Part shown: piece by piece, positions 44,321 through 55,975 of the stretch
How positions within the stretch are numbered: position 1 is the stretch's first letter
Layout: every line of letters starts with the position of its first letter
Assembly (NCBI GenBank): GCA_009192285.1
Contig: WBVU01000016.1
Location: 496,001 to 560,000 of the forward strand
Direction: 5' to 3'
DNA length: 64,000 nt
Origin: Morchella semilibera
Taxonomy: Eukaryota > Ascomycota > Pezizomycetes > Pezizales > Morchellaceae
Notes under the pieces: model-generated
Database searches by the model: none
What the model saw: the letters and a program-made list of their open reading frames with translations, nothing else
What the model was told of the DNA's origin: nothing
Position numbers and translations under genes: made by a program

Positions 44321-44634
44321 TATTAATGGAAGCCTTGATCCCGTGGATATTCTGAAGGTGCTCAAACTTGAATTAGCCTTGAAGATAAATTACAGACCTT
44401 GCATAGAAGGCACAAAAACTCTGTAGACACCCCCTGGGGGGATCTACAGACCACATTTGAACGCCTGCAAACCCTCAAAAATAGGCCCTTTAATTGCGCA
44501 AAAGACTCCAGAGTCTTTCTCCGCTCCGGTAACTTGATTGGTGCCTATCCTCCCTCAACTAATCACACAAGTAGAAAAAACCCTAGAGTTCTTTGCGCAA
44601 AGGGCCTAATATCCACGGGAAGGCTTCCAATATA
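44321..44634. repeat. Large imperfect foldback with an interruption in the left arm
   Basis: The right arm 44581-44634 is complementary to two separated left segments. GGAAGCCTTGATCCCGTGGA then TATT (ending 44351) pairs with AATATCCACGGGAAGGCTTC. AGGCCCTTTAATTGCGCAAA then AGACTCCAGAG (44483-44513) pairs with the segment ending TTTGCGCAAAGGGCCT. The 131 bp at 44352-44482 have no partner. Confidence 0.55.
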
Positions 44635-45669
44635 TAATTTGTGAGTAAAATACACGTACTTGGTAAATTCGTAGATACGTATATATAGTATAAGAGTTAA
44701 TTATATCGTAGAACATCATATTGACCAGTTTTCAGAGGCCTCGTCATGTAGCCAAACCATCACATGAGATATTAACCGCGTTTCTGAGCGCGATGCATGC
44801 TGTATATATACTCCTTCGAATCAGGTTTTTAAGTTAAGGTTTCGGCAGGAATATTGCATATTGCCTGATGATGCTATGAGAACGTCTAGTTAACTAGGGA
44901 ATTAAACATTCGCAGTATGTGATATAGTGCTCGATCGACTGAGCCTAAAATTATGCAAACAGCTGTAATGTGTTATACGTTATCTATGTAGTATACAGTG
45001 TTTTGTTTCGTATTGTAAAACCCGACCATAGATGCTATCCCATGGCTCTTAAGAGGGGCTTTCGGGCCCTCGGCCCCAATTTGACATATACTACCCTTTT
45101 AATTCTCAGCCAAATACATTATCATAGCCCTGTATATGTGGCCGTGGGCTACATACAACAAACGATTTAACAACAAATCTCAACCCAATGCGGGTCCCAG
45201 CGGTTCTATAACCCGTGGCATGATTTCGTACCCTTGAAGTGCAGTACTAAATTAACACATAGCGCATAGCTATAGATGTCTCACGAATATTGATATTCTA
45301 CAGGGGAAGTTCATTGGCAGGTAGATCTAGACCGAAAGGCGCAACGGGCTATGGGATATAAGAAATACATATGTAGATAGTAGTAGAATATGGGGGCGCT
45401 TGGGGTATGAGATCTCAGCGAATGTCGTTAAAAAAGTAGTATAATTGAATTAATTTAATTGGAACTTCAAAGTTTTACCAACTATGGTTATACCTCAATT
45501 CGACCTTTACGGTTTCACATATGCCCGGCCCGAACATAAAACATGTAGTATAATTAAACTTAAACAATTGTCTAAAGAGCTACGAGAATTAATGGGTTGA
45601 AAGTCCTCGAACGTTACCACCAACTTCCCAGATACCTATATATGTATATATACCTAGCTCAAGTCCATG

Positions 45670-45730
45670 TCAAAAATCCTGGGACAAGCCCCCGTAGCAA
45701 CTCGCAGTTATGTTGTCCCAGGACTTTTGA
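45670..45730. repeat. Short inverted repeat
   Basis: TCAAAAATCCTGGGACAA (45670-45687) pairs with TTGTCCCAGGACTTTTGA (45713-45730), 17 of 18 matching, with a 25-nt loop. Possibly the ends of a deleted TIR element. Confidence 0.45.
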
Positions 45731-46408
45731 ACAAGAACTATAGATTGTTATCACTGCTGAAACCAGATGCTTCGCACAGGAAATCTAATTCAGTTCGATC
45801 GACAGATCCAGCTCCAGAGGTGCCAGGTATCAATATCAAGGGATGATGGTACGTGAAACACCATGTGGATATATAAGGTACATATCAGAAATCCCAGGGC
45901 GCATCCACTGGCTAAAGGAGAGGGTGGGGAGCTATCTTTTAAGCATGTGTGGGTGTTTAATGGGATTCGTGACTATAGTCGACTCGTTTGTGACCTACCA
46001 GATCATCTAGACATCGTATTGGCCGGCCGCGCCGGGACTCGTTACAAAAGGATCCTGCAGGTCCAAAAGAACACTAGAAAATAACCGTTAACATGTTTGT
46101 ATTTATAATATATAATGTATGATGGTGTGTTAAATATCAGCTCCTTCATGAGTAAATAAAACCTTTATCTTTGCTGATAAAATTATATTCATGATATATC
46201 ACTCGCGTGTCTTGGCATTTGGCATCATGGGCACTGAATCAGGCAGCCAAGTGTTACCACACTAATCAAGGCAAATGAATTTCGTAATATCCCTTGATAT
46301 ATTATTATGACGAAATGTAAGAAACCTGTTTGGCAAAATGGTCAATTGGGGATCAACGTCAAAACATGATCAGCTGAGTTAGTGTCAAGGTTAGACATTG
46401 GCCTGGGT

Positions 46409-46508
46409 GTTGACGGACAGGGATTCTAACTATGACAAAGAAGCAGCCAAACCCTAAAGCAGTTTCTTTTTAATGGCTCTGATTCGTTGAAATTTCCCTG
46501 TCTGTCAA
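46409..46508. repeat. Short inverted-repeat element, GTTGACGGACAGGG family (copy 2)
   Basis: Left end GTTGACGGACAGGGATTCTA (then ACTATG); the complement of the right end is GTTGACAGACAGGGAAATTT. The left end matches the complement of the right end of the 22137-22199 element over about 28 bases, so the two are related copies. Confidence 0.55.
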
Positions 46509-47454
46509 CCTCCAGTGTCCGCCTTTACCCCGTTAACGACTGTACCAATAAGAATTGCAAAGTAGACGCTCTCACAGGGGTATGGCGACCACGGCCGGGG
46601 GGTGTGAGGATTTTTTTTGGTTTTTTTCCGTCCAGAGGGCAGCAGAATCCACAAAAATAAGTAAATTCGAAGTATCACATGCACGAAACTCGAACAATCC
46701 ATCGTCTTGGATTATATCCATTTGAAAATCGGTTTTCCGGCGCCCCAACAGCAAAAACCCTGTTGACCCTTCGGCCATCTGGATCCACACTATATTCTGG
46801 GGCCTGATAGGCACATATAATTAACTGAATCACACACTTTGATATACTAGATTTCATATCTACTATAGCTATGTAAAGTACATGTACATGTAGTTATGAA
46901 GCTAGCAATTATGCTATATGCACAAAAACACCAACAGACGTTTAGGGCGTGCATATATGTATGGATAAATACATGTAAGGAACTGCCATTGGCTCTGCCC
47001 GTTGGTTGCCTGATTGAGTACAGATGTAGGTACATCCATCAATTACTCAACTACATGTATGTTTAAAGTTACACGAAGGGCAATAATGCATCGCTGCATC
47101 GCGTGATGAACACGTGATAAAGCCTTATTCAATCGTCTTGGCGGGGTGCCTGAATTGATAGGGATTCACAGCGGGGTTATCCGTCCCTGATCTCACAGTT
47201 GCTGCACTTGATGTCACCTCAACGTGGATAAGCCCCGCATTGTTGCGATCAACGCGTCTCCCCACCCGCGGCTGCTAATCTTTAAGGGTAAAGCTGCAGA
47301 TTCGCGACACAGGCGAGGCATCAGCCAACCAAGCCTTCGGGCCCGTGCATTAGGCCTCCCTTCTGTTCTATCAAGTATACGTTGTAGTGCACATGTTGTA
47401 GCGGGCAATTGCTTTCTATGACCGCTTTCTTTGCCCGCTCCCACCACCCCATTC

Positions 47455-47462
47455 TATAAATA
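47455..47462 (+). promoter_or_regulatory. Candidate TATA box upstream of Argonaute
   Basis: TATAAATA in a C/T-rich setting about 360 bp before the Argonaute start codon. Position and context are compatible with a core promoter and a long pyrimidine-rich leader. Not proven. Confidence 0.35.
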
Positions 47463-47639
47463 CCCAATCCTCTTCCCAATCCCCACTCTAATTCACGTCC
47501 CTAACTAACCACTCTTCAAAACTTTTTCCAGCAACTCAAATTATCTAGGAAGTAGTTACAAAAGGGCCACTGTGACCCTTCCTCTACCCCCCCCAAACCT
47601 CAATCCGTGGCACACACGCTCCCCTCTCCTTTCCCTCCG

Positions 47640-47745
47640 TCACCTCCTCCCTCTCACCCCTCTCTCACCCCCCTCTCACCCCCCTCTCACCCCCTCTCTC
47701 ATCCCTCTCTCACCCCTCTCTCATCCCTCTCTCACCCCTCCCACC
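47640..47745 (+). repeat. CTCTCACCCC-type tandem repeat in the Argonaute 5' flank
   Basis: About nine tandem units of CTCTCACCCC / CTCTCATCC, 9-12 bp each, directly upstream (73-178 bp) of the Argonaute start. Pure pyrimidine apart from single A's on this strand. Confidence 0.75.
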
Positions 47746-47817
47746 CTCTCAACCACCCATTTCCACCAACACTACTACCACCGCCACCACTAAATAGCTT
47801 CTAACCGATAATAAACT

Positions 47818-50800
47818 ATGTCGGAAATTTTAGTAAGTTTGATTTCAACATACCCCCACATTCTACTTATAGCGCCTTTGGTTGGTTTGTGACTTGTGCT
47901 AATAATTTTGCCCTGTAGCCTCTCCCGAAAAGGCCCGGATTTGGAAACAGAGGCAGAGCTATTAAAGTTGCCGTCAATTCTTATGAGGTCACTAGATACC
48001 CCACAGAGGCAATTCATCAGTATGATGTAGGAGATACCTTTATGTGCCCTTGCCTTCATTTCATGGAATATCTAATCATTTTTTCCCTCTCTAGGTCACC
48101 ATTGGTAAAGGCGATGAGAAAAGAGCCTTGATTAAAAAGGTCTGGCATTCAGAAGCTGTTCAATCAACTTTCGGTGAAGCAAGGGCAACCGTCCTTTTTG
48201 ATGGTATACTATTTCTTCCTCTTCCACCAAACTCCTCCGCCAAACTCTAACCCCTTCCCCTCTCCCAACTCTTCCCTCAACTCGTCCACTTTACTCAAAC
48301 ACTGATGAATTCTTCAAGGAAACAAACTTGCTTGGTCAATCATCCCTTTGCCGTTTGGGAAGAGGACAACCTTAGTCGTAGACTTGGATGCCGGTGATAC
48401 GAGACCCAGAAAAACCCAGCGTGATAATAAGTTCAAGATAGTCATAGCTTTGGCCAGGCAGGTTCCACTCCAAGTGCTTGATGCCTTTGTTAGAGGTAAA
48501 TGCGCGATGGACCAAGAAGTCCTAGCCGGGATTAACTTCTTTGACCATCTCATTCGTGAGACGCCTGCAAAGAATTTTATCGCGATCAAACGCTCGTTCT
48601 TCCAGCAATCTGGAGCACGCGAGCTGGAGCGTGGTGTTGAGGCTTGGAAGGGAATCTTCCAATCTGTCCGTGCTACTGAGGGTGGTCGTTTGACTGTCAA
48701 CGTTGATGTAGCAACCACTGTATTCTGGTCTCAAGGTTGTGTCTTGGACACAGCTCTGCGTTTTCTGCGTATAAGTAAGTTCTATAGGACTTCCTTGTGA
48801 GACTTTTGCTGACATGAATATAACAGCCAGTGCGGAAGAATTGGCAAACAAGATTTCTCACCAAGGTCTTAACGGGCCTATTGTACGTGAGCTCAAGCGC
48901 ATGAAACGCATCGCGTTCTTCTGTAAACATCGCTCTAGAGATCAGGAGGCAAGGAAAACCTATACTATTGATGGCTTTGAAGATACTGCCCTCAATTATA
49001 AGTTCGAACTCAAGCGCCCAAACAATGAGGGTGGAGTTTCAACCACCCAAATGAGTGTTAAGGACTATTTTGAGCGACAGTACAACATTCGCCTGAGGTT
49101 TCCCAGGCTCCCTCTTATCAAAACTAGGAAGAAGGGAGAGGTTTTCCCCATGGAATTGTGTTTCGTTGTTGAAGTATGTCTCCCGTGAATACTAGATCAT
49201 ATCCGGAAACACTAACAATACGCAGGGGCAACGCTACCCATTCAAACTTGACGAGCGTCAAACCTCGGATATGATTAAGTTCTGTGTCCAGCGACCCCAA
49301 GTCCGCGCGACACAGATTGGAGAGAATGTGACCAAGCTCGGCTGGGGCAAAGACCCCCTTCTTTTAAAGTACGGAATGCGGATTTCGACTAAAATGATTG
49401 AAGTATGTTTGCTCCACTCCTCAAAAGCGCTACTTAAATATACTAATCAGTAATAGTCGAAAGCTCGTATCATGCCCGTACCAAAGCTGCAATATGGCGT
49501 CGGGTCAAAAGAAGGAGCTGAGTTCACCCCGGTTGGTGGGAAGTGGGATCTCAGAGGCAAAAAGTTTGCCAGGATCTCAAATCCCGTCAAGAGCTGGGGT
49601 ATCATGGTCTTTGGCGCTCCTGGGGGAAACTACGGTATCGATGAGAATACCGTCAAGAATTTTTTCCGTCAATTTATTACAACATACAACACTCATGGTG
49701 GTATTATTGAGACCAAAGACCCTCCTGTCATGTATGCGGACCCCAAAAAGGCTCCAGGCACAAATATTTTTGAGCTTTATAAAAAGGCCGGCAACAAGGT
49801 CAATGCCAAGCCGCAGATATTATTTTTTGTTCTGATGGGGAAGTCGCCACAGCCTTACAATGAAATAAAGGCGTATTGCGACATCAATATTGGAGTTCCT
49901 TCTCAATGTAAGTCTCGCGAGAGAAAAAAGGCATGGTTTGGTACTGATATCTACTTGAACAGGCCTGCAAAGAAGTCACGTGCAAGCCATGAAGGCGCAA
50001 TATTGTTCTAACGTTGCAATGAAGATCAATGCTAAGATGGGTGGTAGTTCCATCTATATACAGAAGGATGATCATCCTTTGTATGGGCAGGATGCTTCAA
50101 TTATGATTGGCGCAGACGTTTCTCATGCTGCTCCGGGGTCTCAAAAGCCTTCCTTTGCATCTATGGTTGGCTCAATTGATCGTGAGTCCTTCCCGTTAAT
50201 TCCAACAGAACTACCTTACTAAGTTCGGGTGTTTTATTTAGTCCAAGCTACTCGTTATGCCGCCATAGCCAACACCAACGGGACTCGCGTTGAAGTAATT
50301 ACATCAAAAAACATGACGAAGTTTTTGTGCACCCTGCTCCGTGCTTTCAAGGCGGCTACAAACAAGATTCCTGGGCGCATTTTCTATTTCCGTGACGGAG
50401 TTAGTGAGGGTCAATACTCCCACATCATTGAACAGGAACTGCGTGATATGCGAGAAGCATGCCATGTCCTACAAGATAATTATAACCCTAAAATTACCGT
50501 AACTATCTGTAGCAAACGTCACCACTCTCGGTTCTTCCCGCCCGGTAGGGCTGATCAGGACAGGAATGGTAATTGTTTGCCTGGAACAATTGTTGAGAGG
50601 GATATTACTCATCCTACGGAATACGATTTCTGTAAGTTTCTCTTTATCTGAGGCTTCCAAAGTATATTAACGAATTCTAGATCTTGCCGCCCACAATGCT
50701 ATCCAAGGCACTGCCCGTCCGGTCCATTATCATGTCATTCATGATGAGAACAATATGCCCGTAGATAGGTTTCAAGCATTGATCTATAATACTTGCTACA

Positions 50801-51064
50801 CTTGGTGTCGTGCCACAAACGCTGTCTCCCTCGGTAAGCATCTATCTATATGTATATACATAATATACTAACGGCATAAACATAGTGCCTGCGGCTTACT
50901 ATGCTCATTTGGCATCTAATCGTGCCCGTGCGCATGAGCAGAATACCGATGATACACACACCGTTACTACCTCGACCTCTGGCTCTAGAGATCTACCGCC
51001 TACTGAGGTGCCAGATATTCGCAGTCTTCATGACAGTTTGAAACACGCCATGTGGTTTGTGTAA
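47818..51064 (+). CDS. Argonaute (QDE-2-like slicer)
   Basis: Small-RNA-guided endonuclease of the RNA-silencing pathway. Eleven exons: 47818-47832, 47919-48026, 48095-48203, 48319-48774, 48827-49173, 49226-49402, 49457-49907, 49963-50181, 50242-50631, 50681-50833 and 50886-51064; 867 residues. Domains: N (from LPKRPGFGNRGRAIKVAVNS), a DUF1785-type linker (VFWSQGCVLDTALRFLR is close to its end), PAZ, MID (GIMVFGAPGG onward) and PIWI. The catalytic tetrad appears intact: Asp606 (GADVSH), Glu645 (RVEVI), Asp679 (YFRDGVSEGQ) and His816 (AYYAHLASNRARAH); spacings agree with human Ago2 (597/637/669/807). The protein ends MWFV, as Argonautes commonly end with an aromatic residue near the C-terminus. 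The first exon is only 15 nt, and there is no long Gly/Arg-rich N-terminal extension. Confidence 0.95.
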
Positions 51065-51675
51065 GGAAATCATGCTATGTCTGTGTAGTAATAGGCTTTT
51101 CTTCTTTTCATACTTGAATTTTAGTGGGGTCTTACCTGTTTCTTTGAGGGGAATTTGTCTTTAACGTCATCTTGTGTTTTCTCCGATTCATTACTAGTAG
51201 GGTCTTCTCTATGGATACTCAACTATTCTTTTCCTTTTCCGCAAGTTTGCTACATGGTGATTTTTTCCCGGGTTTGAACATTCCGCAGTATACAAGTAGC
51301 GGTCAAAAAATAAACGTAACTACCTACTTACTGGTACATGTGACGTGAGGCTATTAATAAGATAGCCGACCACCGTAGCCGGAGCGGGTTGGTTGCCCCA
51401 CTTACTTGGTCCCCTGCCCTGCTAGTAAGCTACTCTGCAACATAACCTATTATTACCCAGCCCTGCGTGCTGACATCGTCCTTGTCCACCTTCGCAAGAA
51501 CAACAAGTAATATCATCTACTCCCCTCTCCCTCTCCCACTTACTCTACATCTTAGAAATCTGGGATCACCGCTCGCAGCCCTTTACATTACCTCAATTCC
51601 AACGCCCCCTGATCGAGTCCATTATTTCCAGCTACACAAAACCCGTTTTCTTTCGCAACCGAGCTTATCGCGATA
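51065..51675. other. Intergenic, Argonaute 3' flank / kinase 5' flank
   Basis: No gene or repeat element recognised. The last 200 bp are C-rich and pyrimidine-rich, as for a fungal leader. Confidence 0.5.
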
Positions 51676-53201
51676 ATGACTACCGTCTCAGAAACCCCTC
51701 AGCCACCACCACACAGCACAACGAAGCCCCAGATTCTACCGTGCAGGTACAAGACAGGCAAGACACTGGGTGCTGGTAGCTACAGTGTTGTCAAAGAGTG
51801 CGTGCACATCGATACGGGTCGATATTATGCATCCAAGGTTATCAACAAGAGGCTCATGGCAGGGAGGGAACACATGGTAAGTTTTAGCTGCACATGGCAT
51901 GTTCTAGCAGATACAAAAAAATAGGTTACATCCGGTAAAGTTTAGAAATGGAGAGATAGAATTGAGAAATGTCCAGCAGCTGATCTTGAATCATGAACTT
52001 AGGTCCGAAATGAGATTGCGGTTTTGAAGAAGGTTTCAATGGGCCACCAGAACATTCTGACTTTGGTGGATTACTTTGAAACTATGAATAACTGTATGTG
52101 AATGTTTTTCAAAGGGAAAGCGGATGATACCTTAAACGTCGTCACCTTTTTTCCGGACGTTTAATCCATCTCGCAATAAAAGCCCTAAATAGGATAATAT
52201 TAAAGCCTAGGCGAGTGCTAACCCCTCGTCTAACAAAAACAGTATACCTCGTGACCGATCTCGCACTAGGAGGAGAACTCTTCGACAGGATTTGCCGAAA
52301 GGGTTTTTATTATGAATCCGATGCTTCTGACATTATCCGTGCGACTTTATCGGCCGTTGCCTACCTTCACGACCACGGGATTGTACATAGGGATTTGAAG
52401 CCAGAAAACCTCCTCTTCAGGACTGCGGAAGATAACTCTGATCTATTAATTGCCGATTTTGGACTTTCGAGGATCATGGATGAGGAACAGTTCCACGTGC
52501 TCACGACCACCTGCGGGACGCCGGGATATATGGCACCTGAAATTTTCAAGAAGACAGGGCATGGGAAGCCAGTGTACGTTTCTTACTCTTTTGACAGCTC
52601 CCCCCATGGAGCCAGTGACGTGTTTTTCTTCTTTCCCCATGCGTATGTGCGTGAAACTACATATATTGATCTTTGTTTAGTGACGTATGGGCAATCGGAG
52701 TTATCACATACTTTCTCCTCTGTGGGTATACCCCCTTTGATCGTGATTCCCACGTGGAAGAAATGCAGGCAATTCTCGCTGCCGATTACAAGTTCGAACC
52801 AAAAGACTATTGGGAAAATGTCTCGGAAACAGGTACATACCACATTATCGCCCCCCAGTTCATGGTTAACAATGACAATAGCCCGAGATTTTATTCGCAA
52901 ATGCCTCACTGTTGAGCCAAAGGACCGGATGACAGCACACAAGGCCCTAGAGCACCCATTCCTAAGTGAAGATCATCTCGGGAAAGCAGCAGATTTACTA
53001 CCAGTTGTGAGGAAGAATTTCAATGCCAGAAGAACCCTCCATGCAGCCATCGATACCATAAGGGCCATCAACAAGTTGAGAGAAGGCGGGGTTATGGATG
53101 GCGCCTTGAGCATCAGTCCTGAGAATCAGAAGGAGAGGGAGGAGAAGAAGGAAACCGTGGGGCTCTGGAGGAAACCTGCTGGGGGTTTGATGAGGGACTA
53201 G
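51676..53201 (+). CDS. Calcium/calmodulin-dependent protein kinase (CaMKI type)
   Basis: Ser/Thr kinase of the fungal CMK1/CmkA group. Exons 51676-51876, 52003-52093, 52243-52573, 52681-52832 and 52882-53201 give 364 residues. Gly-rich loop GAGSYSVV from residue 32, catalytic Lys54, HRDLKPEN at 146-153, DFG at 169-171, activation loop LTTTCGTPGYMAPE with candidate activating threonines 185-187, and DVWAIGVITYFLLCGYTPFD. After the kinase domain, VVRKNFNARRTLHAAIDTIR is the autoinhibitory/calmodulin-binding helix typical of the family. The C-terminal 35 residues are charged. All catalytic residues are present, so it is predicted active. Confidence 0.95.
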
Positions 53202-55975
53202 GCAGATTGTTTTATTTCAGCTCGGGTGGGGGACTTATACCTTGGTTTTTTTTATTATAGTAGGTTTGTGGAAGGCGGTTGTGGGTGGGCTATCGTTATA
53301 TCTCTCTTTTTTCTCTTTTTAGCTGGGTTCTTGTACGGGTTATTTTTCGGGATAAATTTCTCAGGGGAAGCATGAGCGCTGGCTAGCGTCATTTGAGTAA
53401 CAATTGTCAGTAATGAATGTAGGCAAAGGGTAAAGTCTGTCCTTCATGATAAGGAAACAAAGTATGAAATCTTTCTTCTCCCTCTTAGGATTTGGAGGTT
53501 AGCACATCCCTGCGATCAAGTTTGGAGTTTATAGAAAAGTCATCATAGGATATCACTCGTGGTTTAGTGCTTATCCACCTACTTCCTCGTTGCAGCACGA
53601 CCGATTATAGTCTCAAGCCTTTAATCGCGGTCAGTTTATGAAACATTAACGGCCTGTATGGGCATCGGTCTTTCGAACTGTACGTTCCAGGGAAATATAC
53701 CTACTTATATGTATGTAGCTGTAGCTACATACTTGGAGCTATGTAGATGTTCTGAGACTACATGTATGTACTATTACTACTTGGAGTGAGCGTAAGGAGG
53801 TGCATTAGGGCTTACTAAGTAGTATTGATGCCTGATTATCTAATGGCATTTCTTTAGAGTAATCAGGCGGACTTAGGTGGGGGAGCTAGCCGTACGTAGA
53901 TACATGTACAGTACGAAAAAAGTGGGATCACTACATGTATATACATGTAGTAAGACATTGATGATAGCGGTACGTTATTCTTACTTATACCGTATTCCTC
54001 CAAATACCGATTTATGAGCAGTTAGTGAAATTAACATTACTACATGTAACTATGCCCACCAGCGTCTTCCGATTGAGCCTAGTTACTGCTTGGTTTGGGC
54101 CTGACCGAGTGTCTATGTGGATATACACATACAAGAGGAGTGGTTTAAGCACTACCATCACTGCGTCGTCATCACCGTTGTCGTCAACACTGGTGTGATC
54201 CTTAAAATCAATGTCACAATCTTCTAATTCATTCTTTGGTATCCTTGGAGACTATTCATCTTGCGATAGATAGTAAAGGTGTATTTTTTTTTTAAAAAAA
54301 AAAGTGCTAAATCACAGTTCCAATAAGCCCATCGCATCATCCATAAGAGAATACAATCCCGGGTACCTAGTGATGGACTAAGCTGAGATCTCAATCAAGT
54401 TAGGATTGGGCAACAAAATTTCGGTATTCTTTTGCACTTTACAGCATTTAGATTAACACAGTAGCACTACTATAGCTTACTATACCGCACTCAGAACAAT
54501 TCCCTATCACTCCCGTATTTAATCTGAGGACGCCTCGTAGGCTATAGAAGCTGTTCTATCTCTATTTTTTTTTTCCTTCTCTACGTATCCAATAGGATAG
54601 AAGCAATGTGGTTTCCCGTAGGCAAAGAAAGATCCCCCCTGTTCTATTCGACCATTAGTCTAATAGTGTAAGGTGCAGGGAGCAATGGAAACCATTGTTA
54701 GGAGCAAAACTCACCACCCCAAGGGGGGTTACAATAGAAACCCCGTTGAAACCTCTGAATAGCGCTTCTACCACCTACGGGAAGTCCTCCATTATCTTAC
54801 CATATCCCCACTGTAGTGATCCCACTTCCATTGTTTCCGTACTGTAGTTGTCCGTTCGCAGACCTACCCTGTACGTTGGTGCCTACTTTACACATGTATA
54901 TACTTGTCAAGAGAAACACTTACAATACTACATGTATCGTCTACATATATCGGAATGTTTCTTTTGTGCATAAAGAGGGGGGGAGCAAGTTGTAGCCACA
55001 TAGAGTCCGAGCCTCGTATTACCTCTATTACCTTTTTCCCCTCCCCTAGAGCTACCTCTACACTGTACATGTGGGCTTTCGACGCTTTCCTTCAATCTTT
55101 CTTCCTTGCCGGTACGAAAAGGGACTAGCCTCCCCAGACGGGGGACTACATGTACTGGTAGGGCGGAACTAATTAGTACATGGCAGAGCAGAAACACTTA
55201 CTTCGCTGGAAGACAAGATAGGATAGAGATAGATAATTGCCCCCCTCCTCCCCCTCGGAAGGGATGAACATGTACCCACGTTCATACACATGTGTTGTTT
55301 AATTACATTAATTAATCTTTACTGCGGGAGGACGGCTGCATTTGTACCCCGCACGGTACGCAGATAGCCCTCCTTGTTTGTATTATGTAGGTAGGTACCA
55401 CATACGTTGGAAGTTGGGGGGGTAGGTACATGTAGGTATCCATGTATTGTGCCGGAAGGCTTGTTCCAGGCAGGCAGGCAGGCAGGTACCTACAGACGGT
55501 CCATGACTAGCGGCCAATATCTGTCGGAGAGGGCCCACTAGATGCCTCGACTCTTGTTCACTCTTTACCCTTAGGTGGTATATTATGCTTTAGGTTTTAA
55601 TTGGCCCCCTATGGGCCAGCATTACCACCACCGGTCCCTGCATGGAGGGGGGGAAGAGAGTAGTGGTGCCATGCACAATACGATATACCTAGATGTATAC
55701 AGGCACATCAGCCCTCCCCGGGAGAAGGTGCCCCCCCACGCAAGATCCGCACGGTTGGCAAACTAACCCGGCTTGGTGGATGATAGGTAGACGAGTGATA
55801 TTCCATGATGTAGATTCTAGTTAGACTGACTATTGTCAAGGGAGGATCCGGGGTTGGTTGTAACTTGGGGGTATATGGGTGTGGGCCCCTTGTGGTTGGG
55901 AATTGAGGAATTGGGATAGGGTGGAAACTTCACACGAGCTCCAATGTGGTATCAAAGTGCATGCCCAGGTTTTTA
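53202..55975. other. Intergenic, element-bearing
   Basis: No gene recognised. Holds the 936-bp TIR element (53909-54844), a T9A10 palindrome near 54285, a (CAGG)n run near 55472 and about eight TACATGTA octamers. Confidence 0.5.
53909..54844. mobile_element. Non-autonomous TIR element, CAGTAC family, 936 bp
   Basis: Flanked by TA on both sides (53907-53908, 54845-54846). Left end CAGTACGAAAAAAGTGGGAT followed by CACTACATG; the complement of the right end is CAGTACGGAAACAATGGAAG followed by TGGGATCACTACAGTG. Termini and TA duplication match the 19070-19240 element. No transposase-like frame inside; a TACATGTA pair lies just inside the left end. Confidence 0.65.

Larger units (their letters stand above)
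41096..47817. other. Gene-poor, element-rich region (6.7 kb)
   Basis: No intact gene recognised. Holds a duplicated block, a Tc1/mariner relic, at least five inverted-repeat structures (each listed), a G15 run (41509-41523) and about ten TACATGTA octamers. The right end is the Argonaute promoter. Confidence 0.6.

Noticed and set aside
44399-44644. 81-codon plus-strand frame
   Set aside because: Lies wholly inside the foldback structure and runs through both arms; no protein-like features.
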